The position numbers and the translations under genes are program-made. 64,000 nt of DNA from DASVBE01 sp963770375 (lineage in GTDB: Bacteria > Actinomycetota > Actinomycetes > Streptosporangiales > Streptosporangiaceae): NCBI GenBank assembly GCA_963770375.1, contig CAVYPM010000028.1, positions 587,183 through 651,182 on the forward strand. Direction: 5' to 3'. Position 1 is the first letter of the stretch, and the number at the start of each line of letters is the position of its first letter. This document shows positions 9,490 through 19,156 of the stretch, one piece after another. Under the pieces are notes generated by a model. The model worked only from the letters and a program-made list of their open reading frames with translations. It had not been told where the DNA came from and ran no database searches.

Positions 9490-9813
9490 GTGGAAGCTGT
9501 CCTGCGGGCGCTGGCGGACGAGGGCCGGCGGACGATGGTCGAGGCGCTGGCCGGCGGGCCGGCGACGGCGGGTGAGCTGGCGGCGCTGCTGCCGATCGCC
9601 CGGCCGGGGGTGTCGCGGCACCTGCGGGTACTACGGGAGGCGGGGCTTGTCGACGTCCGCCAGGAGGCACAGCGGCGGGTCTACAGCCTGCGCGCCGAGC
9701 CGCTGGCCGAGGTCGACGAGTGGCTGGGCCGGTACCGGGCCCTGTGGGAACAGCGGCTGGACGCCCTGCACACCGAGGTGGCCAGAGGAAAACGCGAGCG
9801 GAGGGGCACATGA
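9490..9813 (+). CDS. ArsR/SmtB-family transcriptional regulator
   Basis: The 107-residue winged-helix protein begins VLRALADEGRRTMVEALAGG and has the recognition-helix block RPGVSRHLRVLREAGLVDV, then the wing RRVYSL. No metal-binding Cys cluster is visible, so it belongs to the metal-independent ArsR branch that usually pairs with an SRPBCC gene. The GTG start lies about ten bases beyond a dyad operator and has little leader. The stop overlaps the next start in ATGA, so the two genes are translationally coupled. Confidence 0.9.
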   Translation: MEAVLRALADEGRRTMVEALAGGPATAGELAALLPIARPGVSRHLRVLREAGLVDVRQEAQRRVYSLRAEPLAEVDEWLGRYRALWEQRLDALHTEVARGKRERRGT

Positions 9814-10331
9814 TGACCAGCAACGGAGGCGGTATCCGGATCCTGGGCACCCTGCGGTCAGCGGACGGCAAGGGCGTCGTCCGCATGCAGGACCGCTTCG
9901 ACACCGACATCGATGACCTGTGGTCGGCCCTCACCGAGCCGCGCCGGCTGGCGCGCTGGATCGCCGAGGTCGAGGGCGACGACCTCCGCCCCGGCGGTGA
10001 GGTCCGCGCCCGCTTCACCAGCCAGTGGGAAGGCACCGTGCGCGTGCAGGCGTGCGAGCCCCCGCGGCGGCTGCTGCTGCTGACCAGGCCCGACGAACGG
10101 CCCGACGAACTGACCATCGAGGCCACGCTGACCCCCGACGGCGACACGACCATCCTGGTCATCGAGGAACGGGGCATGCCGCTGCCGCACGTCGCCGATT
10201 ACGGTGCCGGATGGCAGTGCCATGTCGAGGATCTCGCCGCCCACATCGCCGGCCGCGAGCGCGGCGACATCGAGAAGCGGTGGGACGAGCTCGCGCCCGC
10301 CTACCAGAAGCTGGCGGTCAGCGCCGAGTAG
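9810..10331 (+). CDS. SRPBCC (AHSA1-like) family protein
   Basis: The 173-residue product starts at ATG 9810, overlapping the arsR-like stop; ATG 9813 is an alternative. The AHSA1/START-like fold is indicated by DRFDTDIDDLWSALTEPRRLARWI, GGEVRARFTSQWEG and the C-terminal helix GWQCHVEDLAAHIAG. These proteins bind hydrophobic ligands in a large cavity. ArsR-SRPBCC pairs are common in actinobacteria, and the ligand is rarely known. The promoter is shared with the regulator. Confidence 0.87.
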   Translation: MMTSNGGGIRILGTLRSADGKGVVRMQDRFDTDIDDLWSALTEPRRLARWIAEVEGDDLRPGGEVRARFTSQWEGTVRVQACEPPRRLLLLTRPDERPDELTIEATLTPDGDTTILVIEERGMPLPHVADYGAGWQCHVEDLAAHIAGRERGDIEKRWDELAPAYQKLAVSAE

Positions 10332-10389
10332 GCGCTGGCCTGCCCGGCCTTGCCCCGCGGCGCCTCGCGCTTCGGCCGGGCGGGCCTGA

Positions 10390-11103
10390 TCACCGGCGCA
10401 TGACGACGGTGTAGCGGACGCCCCGGTCGTCGCGGGTGGCGCCGAGGTCGGCCGGGTAGGCGCGGTGGCGGCTGAGTTTCTGCGCGACGCCGTCGGCGTC
10501 GAGGTCGGCGTACCACGCGGAGAACCCGCGGGCGGAGCGCTCGGCGACGGCGGCGAGCAGAGGCTGGCCGTCCTGGACGTAGGCCCGCAGCCGGACCACG
10601 GTGGCGCCTGACCTTCTGAGCTCGCGGCGGAGCTGGCCTGCGGTGACCCCGGTGAACAGCAGCGACGGCCCGGCCCGCGGGTCGAGGACGACCGCGTACT
10701 GGCGGGCTCCGCGGACGGTATAGGTCGTGAGGTCGGCGATGCCGCCGGGCTGGGCGAGCAGTGCGCGGAGCTCGTCCTCGCCGAGGTCGGCCGCTACCCG
10801 CGTCCCGGCCTCAGGCCCGCTCTCGACCAGCACCGACAGGCGGGGCCGGATGCCGGAGTCGGCGGTGACGGCGACCGGCGATACGCGGGCGTGCCGGAGC
10901 CGCGTCCCGATCTGCGACGGCTCCAGGTCCAGCACGGGCAGCCGGCCTGCGCCGGGTCCCTTGTGCAGCACGGCCGCGAACCGGCGGCGGTCGCCGTCGC
11001 CGTAGCTGGACAGGCTCATCAGCGTCCATCCCGCCGGCCCCAGGCTGGCGATCTGGTCCGGCTTGATGTCGTGGGACCAGAGCCAGTGCTCGGGCCGGTT
11101 CAT
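10390..11103 (-). CDS. Tandem-repeat protein, possibly polyglycine-hydrolase-repeat-like
   Basis: The 237-residue protein consists of about five diverged repeats of 40-45 residues (for example GWTLMSLSSYGDGDRRRFAAVLHKG and STWYAD-like blocks ending RFxAVL or YTVVM). These resemble the tandem beta repeats that flank polyglycine hydrolases, but no catalytic domain is visible. The ATG at 11103 overlaps the stop of the upstream LysR gene in ATGA, so the two are coupled. The function is unknown, and the family assignment is by pattern only. Confidence 0.6.
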   Translation of the reverse strand: MNRPEHWLWSHDIKPDQIASLGPAGWTLMSLSSYGDGDRRRFAAVLHKGPGAGRLPVLDLEPSQIGTRLRHARVSPVAVTADSGIRPRLSVLVESGPEAGTRVAADLGEDELRALLAQPGGIADLTTYTVRGARQYAVVLDPRAGPSLLFTGVTAGQLRRELRRSGATVVRLRAYVQDGQPLLAAVAERSARGFSAWYADLDADGVAQKLSRHRAYPADLGATRDDRGVRYTVVMRR

Positions 11104-12017
11104 GGCCGCCCCCGCGCCGGTCCCGGATCCGGCGCGGCCAGGTGGTGCTGGGCCATGGCGAGGAAGGCCCGGACGGCGGGCGGGCTGGTCCCCGTGGGCC
11201 ACGCCAGCAGGATGCGCCTTTCGAGCTTCGGCCGGGTCAGGGTGAGCGGAACCACCGTGTCCGGGGGCTGGGGCAGCGCGGACTGGGGCAGGATCGCGAC
11301 CCCGATCTGCTGCCGGATCAGCTCGACGGTGACGCCGGGATCGCTGGTCTCCGCGACGATCTTCGGGGCGAACCCGGCGGCCCGGCAGGCCGCTTCGAGG
11401 TTGCTGCGCTGCCTGCTGGAGGACGTGAGCGCCACCATCGGCGAGTCCCGCAGCGCGCCCAGCACAATGGAGCCCCGTCCGGCCAGCGGATGCCCGGGGT
11501 AGACGACGGCCACGGCCGGTTCCCTGGCCACGAGCCGGGACATGACGTCGGGCGGCAGGCGGTCGTAGCGGCCCAGGCCGATGAGCACCGCGTCGAGTTC
11601 GCCCGCCTTGAGGCCGGCCAGCAGGGCGTCGGTCTCGTCCTCGATCAGCCGCAGCTCGATCCCCGGGTGCTCCCGGTGGAACGCACCGGCCAGGCCGGTG
11701 AAGCGCCGGTCCGGGAGCGGCTGGACGAACCCGATCGCGAGCCGCCCACGGAGCAGGCCGCTGACCGCGGCCACCGCCTCGCGCGCGTGGCCGGCGCTGG
11801 CGAGCATGGCCTGGGCGTGCGGCAGGAGCGCCTCGCCGGCCGGGGTCAGCCGGGCACCGCGGCGGTCCCGGACGAACAGCGTCTCGGACAGCTCCGCTTC
11901 CAGGCGGTGGATCTGCTGGCTGATCGCGGGCTGCGCGATCGGGATCCGCTGAGCCGCACGGGTGAAGTTGCGTTCCTCGGCGATCGCCAGGAAGTACGCC
12001 AGCTGCCGCAGTTCCAT
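11100..12017 (-). CDS. LysR-family transcriptional regulator
   Basis: The 305-residue protein has the classic N-terminal winged helix (MELRQLAYFLAIAEERNFTRAAQRIPIAQPAISQQI) and a periplasmic-binding-like effector domain from about residue 90 (GRLAIGFVQPLPDRR). It is divergent from the small gene at 12121, the usual arrangement in which a LysR protein activates its neighbour and represses itself. Its stop overlaps the start of the downstream repeat protein. The inducer is unknown. Confidence 0.92.
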   Translation of the reverse strand: MELRQLAYFLAIAEERNFTRAAQRIPIAQPAISQQIHRLEAELSETLFVRDRRGARLTPAGEALLPHAQAMLASAGHAREAVAAVSGLLRGRLAIGFVQPLPDRRFTGLAGAFHREHPGIELRLIEDETDALLAGLKAGELDAVLIGLGRYDRLPPDVMSRLVAREPAVAVVYPGHPLAGRGSIVLGALRDSPMVALTSSSRQRSNLEAACRAAGFAPKIVAETSDPGVTVELIRQQIGVAILPQSALPQPPDTVVPLTLTRPKLERRILLAWPTGTSPPAVRAFLAMAQHHLAAPDPGPARGRP

Positions 12018-12025
12018 ACGCAGAG

Positions 12026-12063
12026 CTTATCGCTGTGAGAAGAACTCTCTCTTGGACTTATCG
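12026..12063. promoter_or_regulatory. Direct repeat CTTATCG x2 in the LysR divergent promoter
   Basis: CTTATCG occurs at 12026-12032 and 12057-12063, 31 bp (about three helical turns) apart. A small dyad GAGA/TCTC lies between them at 12037-12049. A candidate promoter for the rightward gene is TTGGAC (12052-12057) with TTCTAC (12074-12079). These are plausible LysR contact sites. Confidence 0.35.
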
Positions 12064-12120
12064 TCGCGCCTCGTTCTACGGTTACCGCAAGCCCGCCGAC
12101 GACACGAGGGGAAGCACACC

Positions 12121-12408
12121 ATGACCGTCACCAAGACCCACCACTACACCGTCGGGGAAGCTGACCTTGACGAACTGCTCGCCCGCCGGGCCGCCCTGAT
12201 CACCGCGGTGCGGGCGGCCTACCCGGGCCTGACCGGGACCCAGCTGACCCGGCTGGAGGACGGCACCTTCACCGACACCTGGCGCTGGGACACCGCCGAG
12301 CGCATGCGCGCGGCCCGCCCGGCGACCGAACTGCCCGAGGCCCGCGCGGCCATGTCGCTCGTCCGCGACCACACCGCCCGCAACGGGGAAGTCGTCGACG
12401 AGCGCTAA
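12121..12408 (+). CDS. Small ABM/EthD-like (dimeric alpha-beta barrel) protein
   Basis: GAGGGGAAG precedes ATG 12121. The 95-residue product (MTVTKTHHYTVGEADLDELLARR ...) has the size and strand/helix alternation of antibiotic biosynthesis monooxygenase-like proteins, including DGTFTDTWRWDTAERM and a short last strand ending NGEVVDER. Members are cofactor-free oxygenases or stress proteins. It is the likely target of the divergent LysR regulator. No catalytic residue can be assigned with confidence. Confidence 0.75.
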   Translation: MTVTKTHHYTVGEADLDELLARRAALITAVRAAYPGLTGTQLTRLEDGTFTDTWRWDTAERMRAARPATELPEARAAMSLVRDHTARNGEVVDER

Positions 12409-12454
12409 CGAGACCGATGGGGCCATCCCGGCAGCGCCGGCCGCAGCGGCGGCG

Positions 12455-13519
12455 CTACCGGGCCAGGATGTGGCTGAACTGCCAGATGGGCTGGCGGATG
12501 CCGGAGCAGGAGTTGTTGCCCTTGTGGCCGGGGCAGCGCCCGTTGTCGCGCTGGATGGCCCAGATGCTCACCAGCGGGAGCTGGTGGGCCTTGGCGAACG
12601 CGGCCACCTGCCGGGCGTCGGCGGGGTAGGTGACCTCGTTCTTGGCCGGGTTGTCATCCAGGCCGATCATCAGCGTGACGCCCTCCATCCGCCACCGCTG
12701 GCGCGAGCTGAGCTGCGGGTAGATCGGGGCGAGCTGGCGGTGCATGGCGCGCAGCGCACTGATCGCGGCCGCGCCCATGTGCACCGTCTTGCTGGTGGTG
12801 AAGTAGTCGAACGCCATCGCGTTGATCACGGTGATCGCCGCGTGGTGCGCCGCCGCGCTCTTGATGACCTTGATGGAGCTGGGCGGCAGTTCCCACGGCA
12901 CGATGCCCAGGGTGAGGTCCACCTGGACGTGCCGGTGGGTCGCCCTGGCCCACTGCTCGAGCTGGGCGATGGCCTCGGACCGGCGGGCGATCCCGGCGTC
13001 GTCGTTCAGCGCTCCTTCCTCCACGTCCATGTCCAGCCGGGTGATCCCGTAGCTGGTGATGACGTTCTCGTACGCCTTGGCGATCTTGTCCACGCTGGAG
13101 CAGGAGTCGGCGATCTCGGTGCCGGTCTGGCCCGCGGTGGACCCGCCGAGCGTGATGAGCACGTCCCCGCCCATGGCCCGCAGCGCGGCGATCTGGGAGG
13201 TGAAACGGCCGCCCGGCCGGATCGGCTGCCCGGGGTCCCCGTTCCACGTCAGCGTGCACGAACCGGGATGCGCCGTGGTCAGGGCCGCCAGCGAGAAGTA
13301 GCGGACCCCCGACCGTCGGGCGACCGACGGGATTGGGACGTTCCGCCAGCCCTCGAAGTACGGCGCGTACAGCTGCGCGGGCAGCAGCCGGGCCCGGTCC
13401 GGCGCGGCGGCGGTGTGAACGGCCGGGACGGCACCCGCCGCGCATGCCGCAGTGAACGGCACTCCCGCCGCGCACAGCGCGGCGGCGATCAGGGGAGCTG
13501 AGACGGAGCGCAGGCGCAT
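12455..13519 (-). CDS. Secreted glycoside hydrolase family 18-like (chitinase-like) protein
   Basis: ATG 13519 follows GGAAAGGG by about 7 bases. A signal peptide (residues 1-30) is followed by a TIM-barrel-like domain: LYAPYFEGWRNV (strand 1), GGDVLITLGGS (the GH18 SxGG region) and LDMDVEE, which supplies the DxDxE catalytic motif with Glu as the acid/base. NAMAFDYF and LVSIWAIQRDNG correspond to the later Met/Asp/Tyr and Trp substrate-binding strands. Actinobacterial GH18 proteins of this form are secreted chitinases or lytic enzymes. The exact substrate is not certain. Confidence 0.85.
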   Translation of the reverse strand: MRLRSVSAPLIAAALCAAGVPFTAACAAGAVPAVHTAAAPDRARLLPAQLYAPYFEGWRNVPIPSVARRSGVRYFSLAALTTAHPGSCTLTWNGDPGQPIRPGGRFTSQIAALRAMGGDVLITLGGSTAGQTGTEIADSCSSVDKIAKAYENVITSYGITRLDMDVEEGALNDDAGIARRSEAIAQLEQWARATHRHVQVDLTLGIVPWELPPSSIKVIKSAAAHHAAITVINAMAFDYFTTSKTVHMGAAAISALRAMHRQLAPIYPQLSSRQRWRMEGVTLMIGLDDNPAKNEVTYPADARQVAAFAKAHQLPLVSIWAIQRDNGRCPGHKGNNSCSGIRQPIWQFSHILAR

Positions 13520-13891
13520 GAGGTGGCCCTTTCCTTCCGGCAACCGGCGGCAGACGGCAGCGTGTTATCGGATCCTAAGATCATCCAGGCGAAAACGGGA
13601 GGTCAACTGGCCGCCACGGCTTCGCCCGCAGCGCCTTGACCACGCCGCCGCCACCGCGTGCGGCAGAAGAGTGCGAAAAGAAGGGGAACATCAGCGGATA
13701 GATAACTCTGTCCTTGCCAGCCCTTGACTGGATACCCACTGGAGGACTAGCCAGGGGGAGTCGGCCATCACGTGGAGCGCTCACTGCTCTGGCTGTCGGG
13801 GGGCTCATCTTCGCGTGGCAGCGCCTGGCTGTGTCACCGGCCAGCGCTTAGTGCCAGCTACCTGAAGCAGGCTCGTGGGGAGGTAGTCGGG
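13520..13891. other. Intergenic region, no gene seen
   Basis: The frames here read as shadows. The stretch is lower in GC than its surroundings and marks the left edge of a block (to about 19 kb) of less extreme composition. GGGGAGG at 13877-13883 is the ribosome-binding site of the next small gene. Confidence 0.45.
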
Positions 13892-14131
13892 TTGAGACGA
13901 TCGAAAGTGCGTGCACAACTGGAGACGGCCGTCGCACTGCTCGCGGGAATTCTGGGGATCCTGACCATCTTCTGGCACGACTGGATCGAGGCATTGACAG
14001 GCTGGGATCCAGATCAGCACAACGGCACTGTGGAATGGATTGTGGTCGTCGGGCTGCTGGCGGTTTCTGCTGCGATAGGCCTGGTAGCGCGCCGCCATTG
14101 GCGGCTTCTTGCCGAGGTTCCTGGCAAGTAG
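13892..14131 (+). CDS. Small two-TM membrane protein of unknown function
   Basis: TTG 13892 is used as start because GGGGAGG lies 8 bases before it, and upstream residues lack coding character. The 79-residue product has one TM helix (VALLAGILGILTIFWHDW), a polar loop (LTGWDPDQHNG) and a second TM helix (WIVVVGLLAVSAAIGLVA), ending in a basic tail. Both ends are probably cytoplasmic. No family was recognised. Confidence 0.6.
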   Translation: MRRSKVRAQLETAVALLAGILGILTIFWHDWIEALTGWDPDQHNGTVEWIVVVGLLAVSAAIGLVARRHWRLLAEVPGK

Positions 14132-14204
14132 CTGCGTCTCGGAGAGGGCGGTCATGCCGCCCTGTAACCGCATGCCAAGAGCCGTCGAACTCAGGTGATC
14201 TCAT

Positions 14205-17200
14205 ATGACTTCGGACGACGAACTCGCTTCAATCGCCCATTCATCCGCCTTCATTTTCACAGCCGACATCATTGGGCCGGCTGGCACGGCGACCGACACA
14301 GGCGAGCAAACGGTGACTGCCGTGGTGCGTGACGTCATGAAGGCCCCGGCCGGCCTGCGCGGTCTCGTCGGGCGCGAGGTGACCGTGCATCTGCGCCACC
14401 CCCTTTCCGAGGGGACCTACGTGCTCTTTGCCGACCCGGTCTCGTTTGGCAGCTCAATCGCTGTCCGGGAGACCGCCCACGTCGATGCGGAACAGCGCGG
14501 CGATGCGGAGTCCGCCGCGGAAAGCGGCTACGCCGCACGCCTCGCACCGCGCCTGGAGGCTGCGTCGCTGGTAGCGCTCGGCACCATCGGGAACGTCACC
14601 CCCGTGTTTCCGCCGTCCGAACGGCGGCAGCGCGTGCCGTGGGCACTGGCCCGGTTTGACATTGAGCGCGTCCTGAAAGGACCCAGGGCCCGCCGGCGCA
14701 TGACGCTGATCGGGCCGTCGCCCGCCTCGAAGCACCTGCCACAGGCACCGGCGCTGCGCGCAGGTGTGCACGCCATCCTGTTGCTGCAACGGCCGCCAGA
14801 GGAGGCGATGGAGCATATCCCACGGGGCGAGCGCCAGACCGCGGGCTTCATTGCCGAGACCTCGGACATCCAGCCACCCCAGCGCGCGGAGCAGCTCGCC
14901 CGCATCCTCAGCGCCGGGGAGGGAGTGACGATGCCGGACATGCTCAAAGTCGTCAACATGATCCCTAATAGCTGGAGCGACGAGCAGAACCAGGACAGCG
15001 AGCCGAATCTGTCTGTCAACCCGGCCAATCCCGCCGAAATCATCGGCACGGCCTTCACCTTACGACAATCCGGCGGGTACTTCGGCAGTCAGTCCGGCGA
15101 TGGCCAGCGAACTGGGCGCCGATTTTCAGTTCGGTGGATGGCGGCGATACCTGGGCGCTGCAGTTCGTGCTGCCGAGCGCGGTGGGTGATCAGCTTCCCA
15201 CCTGGGATGTCACATGCCGCTACAGCGGCGCCAGCGGCGAGGTCTATTCGGGTCTGATCTCGACCGGCAGCCCCAACATCCTGATCAATCGCGCGCCGAA
15301 CGCCGCCACCCAGCAGGCGATGATCGCCACCGTAAGAGGCGACCAGCCGTTCCTCGAGGCGACCTCGACGGTCGTCGGCGGGGTCAGCCATGATCGCCTG
15401 TTTGTCGGCTACAACGCCAACGGCAACCGCTCCACCGTCAACGTGTTCCCCGACGCCAGAGCGGCTGTGCCAGCTACCACCGCGACCACGCTCGACGTGC
15501 GCTTCCCCTTCGACATGCCGCCGACGCGCACCGCGATCCACGGCAGCGGCGTGATCTACTGCGCGTTCTACAGCTATGACGGCAAGGTCCGCTCGCCAGC
15601 GGATCTGCGCGACGTCGTGATTGTGAAGGACCTCAACTGGGGCACCTCGGCCCCGGCCTTCCGGGCCCTGCTCGACACTGGCGATGGGCAGGCGGGCGTG
15701 CGGGTCGCGACCGGGATTTCCAACCCGTGGTACAACTCAAATTTCGAGGATCCGTCCTTTGGCAACGATCGTTACGGGCCGGACCTCGCTATCGCGGTTG
15801 ACCCCAGCAATGCCGACCGCGTATATGTCACCTACGCGACCGGAGCCAGCGCAGCCGATGCGGCGCTGCACCTGCGCTGGTCCGATGACGGCGGGCAGAA
15901 CTGGTCCAGCGATGTCCGCGCCATTCCCAAGGCCAAGAACCCGAGCCTCGCGATCAATTCGCGCGGCCTTGTCGGCTTCGTCTACCAGCAGGTGGTTGGC
16001 GCCAACTGGATGACCGTACTGGAGGTCAGTGACGACGGCTTCGCCGCCAGCTACACCACCCATGTGCTGGCCGTCACGCCCACCAGCACGCCCGCACCTG
16101 CCGGTGTTATGGCGACTTACCTTGGCGACTACATCAAGCTGCTGGCCGTCGGCGAGGATTTCTACGGCATCTTCTCGGCCGGCAACGAGCCGGTGAAGGC
16201 GAACTTCCCCTCCGGCGTCACCTACCAGCGCAACGTCAACTGGGCGACACATACGCTGCTCAGCAACGACGGCGTCACCCCCGTCCCGTCCTCGATCGAT
16301 CCCTTCTTCTTCGCGCTGAGCTTCGGGGTTCCCAAGGTCACCACCGCGATCGCCAACCGCGGCGCGTTCGGTGAGTGCTGCGCGGGTTCATTCAGGGACG
16401 AGGTGCTGACGATCAACAACAGCGGCACCGGCCTGCTGCTGATCAGCAGCATCACCTCGTCCACAGTGGATTTCGAGGCGCCGGGTGTTCTGTCGTACCC
16501 GATCAAGCTGGAGGTCGGCGATTCGATCGACGTCGCAATCCGCTTTGCGCCGAGGTCACCGGGCGCCAAGGCAGCAACGATCCGCATCGACAGCAACGAC
16601 CCCGCCTCGCCGCACCGTGTGAAAGTGTCCGGCGTCGCGCCGCGCCCACGTCTCAGTCTGGCCATCGCCAACCGTGGCTGGTTCGGCAAGGTCTGCGCCG
16701 GCCAGTTCGCCGACGAGCCGCTGATCCTCAACAACAGCGGCCACTGCCCGGTCACTGTGAGCGACGTCGCCTCGTCGTCGGGATCCTTCCAGACCCCCGA
16801 GGTCCTGGCCTTCCCGCTGCTGATCGGCCCCGGCGAATCGCTCGATCTTCCGATCCGCTTCGCGCCAGCCGCCATCGGTACGGCCACTGGCACGATCACC
16901 GTCACCAGCAGCGATCCAGACAGCCCGCATACGGTGCAGGTGACGGGAACCGCACCGGCCGGGCAACTGGTCGTCACCGGGTCGCTCTGCTTCGGCGGTG
17001 TGCGGGCTTGCTGCCGAGCCGAACGAACGATCCACGTGTGCAATATGGGCGAATGCGCCCTGCACGTCAGCAAGGTGGCGTTCAAGCGGAAGAACCCGCA
17101 CTGGAAACTGATCAACAATCCGTTCCCGGCCACGTTGCCGCCCGGCGCCTGCCTTGGCCTTGTCATCCGCTACAAAGCGACCGAGAGGTGCCCGGTCGCC

Positions 17201-17398
17201 TGTGAGCTGGTCATCACCAGCGACGATCCGGCGGTACCGGTGAAGACCCTCGACGTGATGGCCTACACGATCTGGGACGAGTGCCGTTGCCAACGGGACT
17301 GCGACAAGTGCGGCGGCCGAGGCTGCGACCGTTGCCGCTGCGGCGCCTGTGACGGTGCTGCCGACGACTGCTGCGCCGACGAGGACGATGACGATTGA
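14205..17398 (+). pseudogene. Large sialidase-like/choice-of-anchor D protein with Cys-rich acidic tail, frameshifted twice
   Basis: ATG 14205 follows AGGTGA. Residues 1-285 form an unrecognised N-terminal domain. A BNR/sialidase-like region follows (FSSVDGGDTWAL, then RWSDDGGQNWSSDV), then three ASPM/SPD-2/Hydin-type immunoglobulin modules (ANRGAFGECCAGSF, ANRGWFGKVCAGQF and SDDPAVPVKTLDV are landmarks). The last 38 residues hold ten Cys and end in Asp/Glu. The frame moves +1 near 15060 (FTYDNPAG is restored) and again at 15085-15125. Reconstructed length is about 1060 residues. No signal peptide is apparent at the chosen start. Codon use is less GC-biased than in flanking genes, which may indicate transfer. 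Confidence 0.7.
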
Positions 17399-17410
17399 CA
17401 AAAAGGAAGA

Positions 17411-18544
17411 ATGCGTCGATGGAGATGCTCCGGCTCATTGTCGTGGACCGCTGGGTGTGGCTGCCTGCAGACTGATGTAGTGCCGGCCACGTGCTATGCC
17501 AGGAGCGGAGAGGTGAACATCGCCTATCAGGCTTTCGGCGATGGCCCTGTTGATCTGGTGTTCGTGCCCGGCTTCATCTCGCACATTGAGCTCGCCTGGG
17601 AAGAGCCGTACCTAGCCCGGTTTCTGCGGCGGCTCGCGGCCTTCACCCGGGTGATCTTCTTCGACAAGCGGGGCACGGGGCTGTCGGATCCGGTCTCGCG
17701 GCCGCCTGGCCTGGCTGAGCGGATGGACGACATCCGGGCCGTGATGGATGCGGTCGGCTCGCAGCGGGCTGCCTTGTTCGGTGTTTCCGACGGGGGGTGC
17801 CTGTGCATTGCGTTCGCGGTTGCCCATCCGGACCGGTCAGCCTCGCTGGTCACCTATGGGTCATTCGCCCGCCGGCTCCGTGCTGCGGACTACCCGTGGG
17901 GCTGGTCTGCTGAGCATCTGGCGGAAGTCCTGCGCGGGATGGATCAGGGCTGGGCCAGCGGGAAGTGGTGGGCCGCGGCCAATCCGAGCGTGGCCGGCGA
18001 TGAGCATTACCAGGCATGGTGGGCACGTTACCTGCGGGCCGCTGCCAGCCCCTCGATGGGGCGCGGGGCCCTTGGCCTGAACGCCGGGCTCGACATCCGC
18101 CACCTGCTGGCTCAGGTTGCTGTCCCGACCCTGGTCATCCACCGCACGAACGAGCAGTGGGTGGATGTCGGCAACAGCAGATACCTCGCCGCGCACATTG
18201 ACGGCGCACAGCTCATCGAGGCATCCGGCGTGGACCACCGGCCCTGGCTAGGTGACGCCGACGAGATCCTCGACGCAATCGAGACCTTCCTCACCGGCAC
18301 GTCCGCCCGGCCGCGCACCAGGCGGTACGCGACGGGGGCGGAGGCGCTGAGCCGACGGGAGCGCGAGATCGTCGCCCTGACCGTGGCCGGGGAGAGTGCG
18401 CCGGCCATCGCGGCTGCGCTGTTCCTCAGCGAGCGCACCGTGGAGAGCCATCTCGCACGCGCCTACGCCAAGCTCGGCGTGCATTCCAAGCCCGAGCTGG
18501 CCCGGCGGGCAGCCCAGCTCGGCATGGCTCCCGACTCGCCCTGA
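17411..18544 (+). CDS. Alpha/beta hydrolase with C-terminal LuxR-type HTH
   Basis: The family-like region begins near 17486 (CYARSGEVNIAYQAFGDGP). The hydrolase domain has the oxyanion-side VFVPGFISH, the nucleophile elbow GVSDGG, and a C-terminal DHRPWLGDAD with the catalytic His. A LuxR HTH closes the protein (LSRREREIVALTVAGESAPAIAAALFLSERTVESHLARAYAKLGV). Such fusions are thought to be ligand-responsive regulators, but their targets are unknown. The ATG at 17411 has its SD-like AAGGAAG too close, so GTG 17480 is a real alternative start. A short frame (17419-17475) lies between them. Confidence 0.82.
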   Translation: MRRWRCSGSLSWTAGCGCLQTDVVPATCYARSGEVNIAYQAFGDGPVDLVFVPGFISHIELAWEEPYLARFLRRLAAFTRVIFFDKRGTGLSDPVSRPPGLAERMDDIRAVMDAVGSQRAALFGVSDGGCLCIAFAVAHPDRSASLVTYGSFARRLRAADYPWGWSAEHLAEVLRGMDQGWASGKWWAAANPSVAGDEHYQAWWARYLRAAASPSMGRGALGLNAGLDIRHLLAQVAVPTLVIHRTNEQWVDVGNSRYLAAHIDGAQLIEASGVDHRPWLGDADEILDAIETFLTGTSARPRTRRYATGAEALSRREREIVALTVAGESAPAIAAALFLSERTVESHLARAYAKLGVHSKPELARRAAQLGMAPDSP

Positions 18545-18752
18545 CCGGCCAGCCCCCGATTCCGTACAAGTACGGATGCTGGCGCGCCCCGCGGTCCGTA
18601 GCGTTCTGACCAGGAGTTTTACCCCGCCGGGTAGCACCGCTGCTTGTCTGGCTCAAGGTCGCTGACGCTGTGGCTTGTGTCCGGCGTCGGCGCCTCGAGC
18701 GACACCGGCGAGGTATCGCAGCGGCCTGATCGCAGTACCGGAGGTATGAATC

Positions 18753-19049
18753 ATGAAATTCGCGCAGATCATCGAATTCACCACGGAGAGCATCGACGAA
18801 TTCAACGCCGGCCTCGATGAGTGGATGGCCAGGTCCGACGGTCACCGGATACCGCACCGGGCCGTGCTCAGACGAGACCGCGACGCCCAGGACCGCTACC
18901 TGCTCATGGTGGAATTCGCCTCTTACGAGCAGGGCATGGAGAACTCCAGCCGGCCAGAAACCGGAGAGTTCGCCACGTTCCTGGCCGGGATCAGCGATAG
19001 CACGCTGACCTTCCGCAACCTGGACGAGCTCCGCGAAGAAGATCTCTAG
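18753..19049 (+). CDS. Small protein of unknown function next to a GMC oxidoreductase
   Basis: GGAGGT precedes ATG 18753. The 98-residue protein (MKFAQIIEFTTESIDEFNAGLDEWM ...) has two similar beta-alpha halves (LMVEFASYEQGMENS) and the size of dimeric alpha-beta barrel proteins. This is a fold-level impression without a named family. It precedes the GMC oxidoreductase on the same strand by about 107 bp and may be co-transcribed. Confidence 0.7.
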   Translation: MKFAQIIEFTTESIDEFNAGLDEWMARSDGHRIPHRAVLRRDRDAQDRYLLMVEFASYEQGMENSSRPETGEFATFLAGISDSTLTFRNLDELREEDL

Positions 19050-19156
19050 AAGAAGCGACCCGCGCACATGACGCAGCATGGTTTCGTTCAGAGCGCAGCA
19101 GGCGGAACTATCTTGATCACCCCTTCCGGGCCGCGGCACGCAGGAGGTCTGGGCGC

